34,392 nucleotides of DNA from Caulobacteraceae bacterium (GTDB taxonomy: Bacteria; Pseudomonadota; Alphaproteobacteria; Caulobacterales; Caulobacteraceae), in contig JAIBAU010000024.1 in assembly GCA_019695035.1 (NCBI GenBank), positions 1-34,392 of the forward strand. The letters run 5' to 3'. Below the pieces are notes generated by a model that was not told where the DNA came from, ran no database searches, and saw nothing but the letters and a program-made list of their open reading frames with translations. A program made the position numbers and the translations under genes. Below are positions 1-7,616 of the stretch, one piece after another (within the stretch, counting starts at the first letter, position 1; each line of letters begins with the position of its first letter).

Positions 1-64
1 TCGCGTTGAGGTTCTGAAGCGCCACCATGGCGCCCACATTGGTATTCACCGAATTGTTCAACAT
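1..64 (-). CDS. flagellin, N-terminal fragment
   Basis: Only the first 21 codons are in the window; the gene runs off the left edge. The reading begins MLNNSVNTNVGA and continues with LQNLN, which matches the N-terminal D0 segment of Caulobacter-type flagellins (M-x-x-N-S-x-N-T-N-x-G-A-x-x-A-L-Q-N-L-N). A purine-rich Shine-Dalgarno (GGAAGGA) lies about 8 nt before the ATG. Flagellin is exported through the flagellar type III system and polymerises into the filament. flaF and flbT sit upstream on the same strand, which fits a flagellin whose mRNA is controlled by FlbT. Caulobacteraceae carry several flagellin paralogues, so I do not assign a specific symbol. Confidence 0.8.
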   Translation of the reverse strand, partial: MLNNSVNTNVGAMVALQNLNA

Positions 65-136
65 CGGCGGGTCCTTCCATTCTGGTCGGGGTGAAGGCGG
101 CTTTTGCCGCCGAGCGTTCTTGCTCAGGCGGACGCG

Positions 137-153
137 ATGCATGTCGCGGGCCA
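137..153 (-). promoter_or_regulatory. sigma-54 (-24/-12) promoter for the flagellin gene
   Basis: On the minus strand the sequence reads TGGCCCG, four bases, then ATGCA, against the sigma-54 consensus TGGCACG-N4-TTGCA. The invariant GG (151-152) and GC (139-140) are separated by exactly 10 bases, as required. Transcription would start near 127 and give a leader of about 63 nt before the flagellin ATG. Late flagellar genes in Caulobacter are sigma-54 dependent, so the location supports the call. FlbT is known to act on the flagellin 5' untranslated region, which would be this leader. Confidence 0.7.
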
Positions 154-230
154 CGAATCACGCGGGAAAACCGCTGAAATAGCTGGCTTTTTCGGAAGGT
201 CGCGTGCGCAGACGTCGTCAAGCCGTCAAG

Positions 231-262
231 GGATTCCGGGCGCGCGGAATCCTTTGCCGACC
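231..262. promoter_or_regulatory. inverted repeat plus FlbD ftr-like site upstream of the flagellin promoter
   Basis: GGATTCCG (231-238) and CGGAATCC (245-252) form a perfect 8-bp inverted repeat with a 6-nt loop. It lies 75-100 bp after the flaF stop, so it could be a weak flaF terminator, but no T-run follows. On the minus strand, 243-259 reads CGGCAAAGGATTCCGCG, which resembles the GC-flanked, A-rich ftr sites bound by the sigma-54 activator FlbD. Its position about 115-135 bp upstream of the predicted start is normal for an enhancer. The ftr match is from memory of the consensus and is tentative. Confidence 0.35.
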
Positions 263-327
263 CCGGTGTTTCCGGGGCGGGGAGCGGGAGTCGGGAAACG
301 GCCGTGGCGGCGCGCGGCGCCGGCGGC

Positions 328-696
328 TTAGGCGGCTTCGGCCGGGGCGCCGCCGCTCAGGCCCTGCATGATCAGACGATTGATGTCGATCAGGTCCTGG
401 ATGTCTTCTTCCTTGCGCATCACCGCAGAGGTGTGGCGAGCCACCCAGATGGAGAGCGAGATGATCTGGGCCCGCGCCTGCACAGGCATGGCGTTGCCCG
501 GATCGGAGCAGTCGGTGGCCAGCGCCGACCATAGCCGACGGTTCCAGTCGAGCGCGTCGATGCGAGTCTTGAAATCCGTGGGGTCCGCCTGGGCGGCCTC
601 CATCAGGGCGCGGGTCACCTGCCCGAACAGGCGGTACTCGGCCTCGCGCGGGTTCTCAGCCCGCTGCGCGGCGCTCTGGTAGGCCTGTAACGACAT
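328..696 (-). CDS. flaF: flagellar biosynthesis regulator FlaF
   Basis: A 122-residue protein starting [18 protein letters not shown], the typical FlaF opening, followed by [14 protein letters not shown] and the WNRRLW core. FlaF is a small cytoplasmic protein required in Caulobacter for flagellin accumulation and export, and it works opposite FlbT. An upstream in-frame ATG at 723 exists. I chose 696 because the FlaF family begins there and a GAGGATCGGGG Shine-Dalgarno stretch precedes it. The start lies inside the 3' end of flbT (41-nt overlap), which implies translational coupling. The C-terminus is a short Ala/Gly-rich tail. Confidence 0.93.
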   Translation of the reverse strand: MSLQAYQSAAQRAENPREAEYRLFGQVTRALMEAAQADPTDFKTRIDALDWNRRLWSALATDCSDPGNAMPVQARAQIISLSIWVARHTSAVMRKEEDIQDLIDINRLIMQGLSGGAPAEAA

Positions 697-1081
697 CCCC
701 GATCCTCGCGTCTTCGTACTCAATCAGCTTTCGGCACAGCATCAGCGCCTTGTAGTATTCCCGCGCCATTACGTGCTTGGAGATGCCGACGCAGTCGGCC
801 AGCACCTCGGGGTTTCTGATCACCCCCATGAACTCGCCCATCCGACGCACGAACTCGTCGTAGAAGCGGGCCGCTCCGCCTTCGTCCAGGTACATCATCA
901 TCACCGGGAAATAGACCCGGCGCGCCGGCGAGGTGGCGTCCTCGCTCTGCATGATGTCCTTCTCGCGAAGCACCGACGCCTTGTTCTGCAGCACCAGCAC
1001 GCCGCGGCGATCGCCGTTCTGGACGACGGCCCCGTTGAGAACGAACTTCTCTCCGGGCTTGAGCGACAGTTTCAAAGGCAT
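656..1081 (-). CDS. flbT: flagellar biosynthesis repressor FlbT
   Basis: A 141-residue protein of normal FlbT length starting [20 protein letters not shown], with [16 protein letters not shown] and a conserved central region around [10 protein letters not shown]. FlbT is a post-transcriptional regulator that binds the 5' leader of flagellin mRNA and promotes its decay or blocks its translation until the hook is complete. The ATG has a strong AAGGGGG Shine-Dalgarno about 9 nt upstream. It is the first gene of the minus-strand pair flbT-flaF and is divergent from flmG. The shared 158-bp intergenic region carries CtrA-like boxes. Identification by family sequence is secure. Confidence 0.95.
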   Translation of the reverse strand: MPLKLSLKPGEKFVLNGAVVQNGDRRGVLVLQNKASVLREKDIMQSEDATSPARRVYFPVMMMYLDEGGAARFYDEFVRRMGEFMGVIRNPEVLADCVGISKHVMAREYYKALMLCRKLIEYEDARIGDVVTGLPERRAAG

Positions 1082-1115
1082 GTTCGCATCCCCCTTAGGG
1101 CCTAGCTTTTGCGGC

Positions 1116-1130
1116 CTTAGGCAAAGCTAA
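1116..1130. promoter_or_regulatory. possible second CtrA-like box near flbT
   Basis: Reads TTAG, seven bases, TAAA, which is two mismatches from TTAA-N7-TTAA. It lies 35-49 bp upstream of the flbT ATG, a position suited to control of flbT. The match is weak and could be chance in this region. Confidence 0.2.
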
Positions 1131-1171
1131 ACAGGCATGGTTAACGGGATGTTGCCCCGCCTCCCGGGAAG

Positions 1172-1186
1172 TTAGCGACGCCTTAA
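1172..1186. promoter_or_regulatory. CtrA box between flbT and flmG
   Basis: TTAG (1172-1175), seven bases, then TTAA (1183-1186): one mismatch from the CtrA consensus TTAA-N7-TTAA. It is centred about 60 bp upstream of the flmG ATG and about 98 bp upstream of flbT, so it could serve either gene. Flagellar and glycosylation genes are known targets of the cell-cycle regulator CtrA in Caulobacter. The organism-level presence of CtrA is inferred. Confidence 0.5.
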
Positions 1187-1239
1187 GGATTGCGGCGTGA
1201 TCAAGGGTTAACGCGCACCCCAGATTCCCGGAGCCCCGC

Positions 1240-3039
1240 ATGGGCCGAGACGCCGCTTTCCCTGTTCCCGCAAGCGATACCGCCTCGGAGGCCGTGCTCT
1301 CGGCGCTGCCGCTGGGCGCCCAGCCCACCCAGCTTCGGCCGGCCGCGCCGCTGGCCGGCGACGCCGCCGGGACTGCGGCGATCGGTCGCCTGAAGTCGAT
1401 CATGACCGAGCTGAAGGCGGAGGCCACCAAGCCGATTCTCCAGCAGGCCATCGACGCGGTGAAGGCGGACGACTGGCGCACGGGCGGCACAAAGGCGCTG
1501 GAGGCGCTGGAGATCGACGAGCAGTCCGGGGTCGGCTGGTGGGTGCTGGCCATCTGCCGCGAAAAGGCGGGCGACGTGAAGAGCGCCCTCACCTGCTACG
1601 AGACGGCGCTGCAGCTGCTGCCCGACCACTCCGAAATCGCCAACGACCTGGGCCGCCTAGCCTACATGCTGGGCATGAAGGATGTGGCCGAGAAGCTGTT
1701 CGCGCACTTCCTGGCCAGCCACCCCGGCCACGTCGAGGGCGCCAACAACCTCGCCTGCGCCCTGCGCGACCAGGAGCGCTTCGAGGAGGCCATCGAACTG
1801 TTGCGCCCGGTGATCTACGCCGAGCCTGAAACGGCCCTGCTGTGGAACACCCTTGGCACGGTGCTGAACGAGCAGGGCGAGATCGCCCAGTCGATCACCT
1901 TCTACGACGAGGCGCTCCGCCTCGATCCGCACTTCGCCCGCTGCCGCTACAACCGCGCCAACGCCCGGTTGTCTATGGGCGATGCGACGGGGGCCCTGCC
2001 CGACGTCGAGCAGGCGCTGAAGGAGACCGTGCTGGAGAGCGAAGTCAGCATGATGAAGCTGGCCCGCTCGACGATCCTGCTTTGCGCCGGTCGCGTCGGC
2101 GAAGGCTGGGACGGATACGAGGAGCGCCTGGCCCCGACCTTCGGCGACGTGACCCACTTCGCCATCGACCGGCCCCGCTGGACGCCGGGGCAGGACCTCG
2201 CCGGCAAGTCGATCGCCGTGATCGGCGAACAGGGACTGGGCGACGAGGTGATGTTCGCCAACGTGCTTCCCGACGTGGCCGGGGCCCTCGGCGATGGGGG
2301 TCGGCTGACCCTGGCGGTGGAGCACCGGCTTGTGAGCCTGTTCCAGCGCACCTTCCCCGAGGCGACGGTCGGCGCGCACGCCACCTACAAGGTCGACGGC
2401 CACGTGCTGCGCGCGGCGCCCTTCGTGGAGTGGGACGGCGTGGACTGCTGGGTCCCGATCGCCTCGCTCCTGCGCGAGCATCGCCGTTCGGCCGAGGCCT
2501 ACCCGGCGCGGCCACGCTTCCTGCACGCGGACCCGACGCGGGTCGACCACTGGCGCGGCGTGCTGGCGGACCTTGGACCGCAGCCCAAGATCGGCGTGCT
2601 CTGGAAGAGCCTCAAGCTGGACGCCGCGCGCCGGCGCTACTTCTCGCCCTTCGAGCAGTGGAAGCCGGTGCTGCAGCGCGAGGGGACGACCTTCGTGAAC
2701 CTCCAGTACGGCGACTGCGACCTCGAACTGGCCGAGGCGCGGGCGCAGGGCGTGCAGATCTGGCATCCGCCGGGCATCGACCTGAAGAACGATCTCGACG
2801 AGGTGGCGGCCCTGTCCTGCGCGCTCGACCTGATCATCGGGCCCGCCAACGCCACCACAAACATCGCCGCCGCCTGCGGCGCGCCGGTGTGGCTGATCTC
2901 GACCCCGGGCGCCTGGCCGCGGCTGGGGACCGACCGCTATCCCTGGTACCCGCAGGCGCGCGTCTTCACGCCGCCGGCCTTCAACCGCTGGGATCCGGTG
3001 ATGGCCGAGGTCGCCGAGGCGCTCAAGACGGCCTTCTGA
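1240..3039 (+). CDS. flmG: TPR-glycosyltransferase, flagellin-modifying (FlmG-like)
   Basis: A 599-residue soluble protein. Residues about 95-265 are tandem tetratricopeptide repeats (for example WWVLAICREKAGDVKSAL, WNTLGTVLNEQGEIAQSI and CRYNRANARLSMGDA). Residues about 315-599 form a glycosyltransferase-like region with GEQGLGDEVMF near residue 329 and GPANATTNIAAACGAPVW near 530. This TPR plus C-terminal glycosyltransferase layout, next to flbT, matches Caulobacter FlmG (old name flbA). FlmG docks flagellins through the TPR part and transfers a nonulosonic-acid type sugar to them. A GGAG sits at a good distance from the ATG at 1240; a later ATG at 1402 has no clear Shine-Dalgarno. Function is inferred from family and neighbours, and the donor sugar cannot be read from sequence. 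Confidence 0.8.
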   Translation: MGRDAAFPVPASDTASEAVLSALPLGAQPTQLRPAAPLAGDAAGTAAIGRLKSIMTELKAEATKPILQQAIDAVKADDWRTGGTKALEALEIDEQSGVGWWVLAICREKAGDVKSALTCYETALQLLPDHSEIANDLGRLAYMLGMKDVAEKLFAHFLASHPGHVEGANNLACALRDQERFEEAIELLRPVIYAEPETALLWNTLGTVLNEQGEIAQSITFYDEALRLDPHFARCRYNRANARLSMGDATGALPDVEQALKETVLESEVSMMKLARSTILLCAGRVGEGWDGYEERLAPTFGDVTHFAIDRPRWTPGQDLAGKSIAVIGEQGLGDEVMFANVLPDVAGALGDGGRLTLAVEHRLVSLFQRTFPEATVGAHATYKVDGHVLRAAPFVEWDGVDCWVPIASLLREHRRSAEAYPARPRFLHADPTRVDHWRGVLADLGPQPKIGVLWKSLKLDAARRRYFSPFEQWKPVLQREGTTFVNLQYGDCDLELAEARAQGVQIWHPPGIDLKNDLDEVAALSCALDLIIGPANATTNIAAACGAPVWLISTPGAWPRLGTDRYPWYPQARVFTPPAFNRWDPVMAEVAEALKTAF

Positions 3040-3097
3040 GAGCGGAACCCGGTCCACAGCCTGACCGTTTCTCTTCCACGAGGAGAGGAACACGCCC

Positions 3098-3538
3098 ATG
3101 GCCGCCGAACCGACCGACTTTGACGCCCAGGACTCCGCCGAGGTCTTCGACGAGGACAACACCGAAGGCGACGACATCGGCCTGAACCTGCAGGAGCGAT
3201 CCACCTTTGAGGAGCTGCCTGACGTGTTCGACGTGACCCAGCGACTAGGCGACGGCTCGGCTGACGGCCGCGCCTATGACGACAGCGAGTTCGAGGACGG
3301 GCTCGTCGACGACGAGGACAGCGAGGACGATCCGCTGGCCGCCAGTCCCGCCGGGGCCGACGCCGCGGATTCGGAAGCGACCGAAGCCGCCGACGACGAG
3401 ATCGAGCTCGAGTTCACCCCCGACGTGGAACGGCTGCAGGGCGCCCAGGCCTCCGCCGCCCATTTCGAATCCCGCCGGCTGACGGACGAGGACCTCCAGC
3501 AGCTCGGCTACCAGAACGACGACAAGGACGCGGAGTAA
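3098..3538 (+). CDS. highly acidic hypothetical protein
   Basis: A 146-residue protein I do not recognise. It is extremely rich in Asp and Glu (runs such as DDEDSEDD near residues 72-79), has few basic residues, and has no signal peptide or membrane segment. It is probably largely disordered in the N-terminal two thirds. The C-terminal part (AHFESRRLTDEDLQQLGY) looks more structured. The ATG is preceded by AGGAGAGGA. The 58 bp after flmG hold no obvious terminator, so read-through from flmG is possible. The next small gene starts 3 nt after its stop, so the two are almost certainly cotranscribed. Confidence 0.7.
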   Translation: MAAEPTDFDAQDSAEVFDEDNTEGDDIGLNLQERSTFEELPDVFDVTQRLGDGSADGRAYDDSEFEDGLVDDEDSEDDPLAASPAGADAADSEATEAADDEIELEFTPDVERLQGAQASAAHFESRRLTDEDLQQLGYQNDDKDAE

Positions 3539-3541
3539 GCC

Positions 3542-3766
3542 ATGGACAACCCCCAGAACGCCGCGCATCCCGAAGCGCACAAGCAGACCGACCCCAATGC
3601 GCCGCACGCGCGCCCGGCCCGCCGCACTTTGCCCGAGGGCGAGAAGCCGGATCAGCTGAAGAAGAAGGAAAGCCAGGCGGAAGACCGTCAGGAGGCCCTG
3701 ATCGATGAGGGGGTCGAGGAGACCTTCCCCGCCTCGGACCCGGTTTCGGTCAAGCGCATCACCTGA
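3542..3766 (+). CDS. small hydrophilic protein with C-terminal EETFPASDP motif
   Basis: A 74-residue soluble protein. The first 50 residues are charged and Pro-rich. The C-terminus DEGVEETFPASDPVSV matches a short conserved motif seen in many small alphaproteobacterial proteins of unknown function, often written E-E-T-F-P-A-S-D-P. It starts 3 nt after the acidic protein and is followed by a strong terminator, so it closes the unit. No catalytic residues or targeting signal can be seen. Confidence 0.75.
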   Translation: MDNPQNAAHPEAHKQTDPNAPHARPARRTLPEGEKPDQLKKKESQAEDRQEALIDEGVEETFPASDPVSVKRIT

Positions 3767-3790
3767 TCGACGCGCCGGACAATCGGTGCA

Positions 3791-3822
3791 GGGCCCGCGG
3801 TGTCGCGCCGCGGGCCCTTTTT
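3791..3822 (+). terminator. Rho-independent terminator
   Basis: GGGCCCGCG and CGCGGGCCC form a 9-bp GC stem, followed directly by TTTTT. It lies 25 bp after the stop of the 74-residue gene, and its T-run abuts the stop codon of the convergent S41 peptidase gene. On the minus strand no T-run follows the hairpin, so it serves plus-strand transcripts. Confidence 0.9.
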
Positions 3823-5298
3823 CTATCCGAGCCCCGCGAGCACGGCGGCCATCTCCGCATCCCGGCCCTCGGCCACCGCGCGCGCCGTGGGACGAACGAA
3901 GAGGTCCGGCGCGACGCCGGCGTCCGGCTGGGGCGACAGCGGGAACGTCCCGATCAGGGGCACGTCAACCTCCAGGCCCGAACCCGGCAAGCGCAGGAAG
4001 AAGAACGCGCCGCCGTTGATCCCGCGCCGGTTGCCGCCGCTGGTCTGGCCCACAATGGTGGCCAGGCGGTTGTCCCTGACCGTCTGGCCGAACTGGAAGG
4101 TGGCGGAGCTGTTCGAGGCGTCGGCCAGGATGAACACCCGCCCCCCGAAGCGGCGGCCGGCCGGCTGCACCACCTCATCCGGCTCGCCGGCCAGGGCGTA
4201 GAAGCCCGCCCCATCCGGGCCCACCGCCTCGGCGCCCCAGTCGCGGAAGGTGCGGTCCCAGGTCTCCAGGTGGGGGCTCAGCTCGGCCGGAACCCTGCGA
4301 TACCGGGTCAGGCGACGCTGCGGCCGCGGCGTCAGCGGCCGCTCGATGAGCCAGGGCAGGATCAGGTCGCCGCAGTCGTTGCCGCCCTCGTTGCCACGCA
4401 GGTCGACGACCAGCGCGGGCGCGCGTTCGGCCGTGAGGCGGGCCATGGCCTCGGAGAGCCAGGCGCGCCAGTCCCAACGGCTGTTGTAGAGCGCCCAGGT
4501 GGGCATGGTGAGGACCGCGACCCCGCCCGCGCGTCGTTCCAGGCGCCAGACGGGGTCGGTCTCGTTGGGCTGGGCGGTCGGCGGGGCGGCGGCTTCCCGC
4601 TCGCTGCGGGTCATCAGCGCCAGCTCCACGGAGCGCTTGCGTCCGCCCGGATCGCGCACGGCCAGCCGCGCCCGCTCGCGCTCGCGGGGGCGGATCAGAG
4701 GCCGGTAGAGATCGAAAGCGTCCCAACGGTTGTCACCCCGCACCTCGAGATTGCTGACCCGTTTGGCGTCGTTGGAGCCGTCGGCCCGCACCAGGGGCAT
4801 CAGCTCGGCCAGCAGGCGGGCGGTCGGCTCGCCGTCCAGCATCAGAACCTCGGTCCCGGGCCTGAGGGCCGCCTCGCCTCCGAGATCCCGGAGCACGACC
4901 ATCCGCCCGTCGATCCAGCGGAAATGGAACGGCAGCCGGTCGCGCCTTTCGTAGAGCGTCGACACCACCGCGTCGGTCTGGTTGTAGGGGTTCGGGTAGG
5001 TGTGGCCGCAGCGGAGTCCCGCCGTCAGTCGCGCCAGCGCCAGAAGGGCCTCCGACTGCTCCTGCGGACGCCCGAAAGCCCGGCGCAGGTCGGCGAAGCG
5101 TTGCTGCATCCGGGCCGGGGTATTGTAGCGGTAGAGGCCCGGGTGGAGCGCCGTATAGGCGGACTCCAGCAGGCGGGCGTCCGCCTGAAGGGCGTCGATC
5201 TCGATGCGCCGGCCGGCGGCGAGCGCCGGGCTGGCGGCGAAGGCGGCGGCGGCGGCGGCGGCGGCGGCCAGAAGGCTGCGGCGGGTCAGGCGCGTCAT
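3823..5298 (-). CDS. exported S41-family peptidase-like protein
   Basis: A 491-residue protein. The N-terminus (MTRLTRRSLLAAAAAAAA, ending near ASPALA) is a twin-arginine-like signal peptide, so it is probably periplasmic. Residues about 296-310 contain VDLRGNEGGND, the LDLRxNxGG signature of the S41 (C-terminal processing peptidase/tricorn) fold. Around residue 390, DASNSSATF holds the expected position of the nucleophilic Ser, followed by VGQTSGGN. I see no clear PDZ domain, though residues about 125-160 (GTEVLMLDGEPTARLL) resemble one. Substrate is unknown. It is 49 bp downstream of, and codirectional with, a membrane-bound AraC regulator, which suggests an operon. Confidence 0.8.
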   Translation of the reverse strand: MTRLTRRSLLAAAAAAAAAFAASPALAAGRRIEIDALQADARLLESAYTALHPGLYRYNTPARMQQRFADLRRAFGRPQEQSEALLALARLTAGLRCGHTYPNPYNQTDAVVSTLYERRDRLPFHFRWIDGRMVVLRDLGGEAALRPGTEVLMLDGEPTARLLAELMPLVRADGSNDAKRVSNLEVRGDNRWDAFDLYRPLIRPRERERARLAVRDPGGRKRSVELALMTRSEREAAAPPTAQPNETDPVWRLERRAGGVAVLTMPTWALYNSRWDWRAWLSEAMARLTAERAPALVVDLRGNEGGNDCGDLILPWLIERPLTPRPQRRLTRYRRVPAELSPHLETWDRTFRDWGAEAVGPDGAGFYALAGEPDEVVQPAGRRFGGRVFILADASNSSATFQFGQTVRDNRLATIVGQTSGGNRRGINGGAFFFLRLPGSGLEVDVPLIGTFPLSPQPDAGVAPDLFVRPTARAVAEGRDAEMAAVLAGLG

Positions 5299-5347
5299 GG
5301 CGAGGCTCCGGAGGGGCGTCGAGCCCCGTCCGCAACCCTGGCCCGGC

Positions 5348-6517
5348 TCAGTCGTCCGCGCGCCTCAGATCCGGGGGCGGAGCGATATTTTCCGCTTCTG
5401 AGACGCTCCGCGCCCGCCATGCCGAGGGACTCACGCCATAGGCGGCCCGGAAGGCGCGGTTGAAGCTGGCCTTGGAGGCGAAGCCGGCCTCGAGCGCGAG
5501 GTCCAGAAGGTCGCCGTCCCTCCCCTCCGACAGGGCTTGCGCCACCGCCTCGCATCGCAGGCCGTTCACGAAGGCCGAGAAATTCACGCCGAGGCCAAGG
5601 TTGACCGCCCGCGACAGGTAGCCGGTATTGGTGCCCAGGCGCGCCGCGAGGCCGGCGAGGCTGAGGTCCGGATCCGCCGCCCAGCCCTCACGTCGGGTCC
5701 GCTCGGCCCATTCGCGGCCGAGCCGCCGCCATCGCTCGAGGTCCCCCTCGGGGGGAAGCGCGGGCGCCGCCTCGTCGGGCATGGCGGGAAACGCGCGCCC
5801 GGCGTGGCGCCAGCCCTCCACCGCCAGGTAACCGCCGATGGCCGCCAGGGCCAGGTAGAGGGGGAACTCCCCGAAGTAGTCCAGCCGCGCCACCGCCAGA
5901 TCCCAGAGCCAGAATCCTCCCCACGCCGCCAGCACGGCCAGCACCGCCAGCAGCACCCGCCCCAGCCAGCGGGCCGCGTAGCGGCTGTCATCGCTGCGCT
6001 GGTCCTCCAGCCAGCGGCGGTACCGGCGCAGCCGCGCCAGGGCCGCGACGCTGTAGGCCGCCAGGCCGGCCAGCACCGCCACGCTGACGAGGGGCGAGAT
6101 CAGGGGGTGATCGACCGCCTCGTCCCAGGCGTTTCGCGCGGACAGCGGCTGCAGGACCATCAGCGCGCCGTAGAGCAGCTGCAGTCCGCCCGGGACGAGG
6201 TGGAGCCACAGCCGGCGAGGCGCCCGCCCCGCGGTCAGCGCCACGACGTAGGCCCAGGCTAGGGGGCCCATCAGCAGGGTCAGGGCGAAGGGGGTGTAGC
6301 TGAGTTCAGGCCAGCGATCGTAGAAGCCGGCGAAGCCGATGGTGTAGGGCGTCATCACGCCGATCAGCGCCGCCAACAGGCCGGCGAGAATGCGGTTCGC
6401 CGGCCGGTTCCGCTCGGCCCGGGCCAGGGCGACGGCCAGCAGGGCGATCTGCAGGCTGGCCAGCCCCAGCAGGGCGGTGCGCCAGCCGAACACCAGGTTT
6501 GCGCCCGTATCGTCCAT
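5348..6517 (-). CDS. AraC-family regulator with N-terminal membrane domain
   Basis: A 389-residue protein. Residues about 10-250 contain roughly six to seven hydrophobic segments (for example TALLGLASLQIALLAVALA and VLLAVLAVLAAWGGFWLWDL). Residues about 285-375 form an AraC-type double helix-turn-helix: LSLAGLAARLGTNTGYLSRAV, then ALEAGFASKASFNRAFRAAYG and the closing GVSPSAWR. This architecture is a one-component transmembrane regulator that senses a signal in or across the inner membrane and binds DNA on the inside. The neighbouring exported S41 protein is a likely target or functional partner. It is divergent from the MoxR gene across 137 bp in which I see no clear promoter. Confidence 0.88.
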   Translation of the reverse strand: MDDTGANLVFGWRTALLGLASLQIALLAVALARAERNRPANRILAGLLAALIGVMTPYTIGFAGFYDRWPELSYTPFALTLLMGPLAWAYVVALTAGRAPRRLWLHLVPGGLQLLYGALMVLQPLSARNAWDEAVDHPLISPLVSVAVLAGLAAYSVAALARLRRYRRWLEDQRSDDSRYAARWLGRVLLAVLAVLAAWGGFWLWDLAVARLDYFGEFPLYLALAAIGGYLAVEGWRHAGRAFPAMPDEAAPALPPEGDLERWRRLGREWAERTRREGWAADPDLSLAGLAARLGTNTGYLSRAVNLGLGVNFSAFVNGLRCEAVAQALSEGRDGDLLDLALEAGFASKASFNRAFRAAYGVSPSAWRARSVSEAENIAPPPDLRRADD

Positions 6518-6654
6518 GCCCGCCCCGCACCCCCGATCCTTGTCCCGCTCCTACGCGCGCGGAGCAAGACGGGATCAGCCTCCGGCGGCCGCGGCCCCTT
6601 CCCCCGCAACGTGGGTTGCTTTAGGCAATTGAAGAAAGCCTTGCAGGACCCGCC

Positions 6655-7518
<864 letters not shown>

Positions 7519-7616
7519 TCCCCCTGTAGGCGCGGACGAATCTGCTTACGGCGAATTCACTAGGGTTCGAAAACAGCCCGCGCCAAACTGAGGCCAGATC
7601 ACAAGAGGCCTGCGTA

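Noticed and set aside
1657..3204. A 515-codon minus-strand open frame across flmG
   Set aside because: It lies opposite the TPR-glycosyltransferase gene, shows no family features, and extends past its end only by chance.
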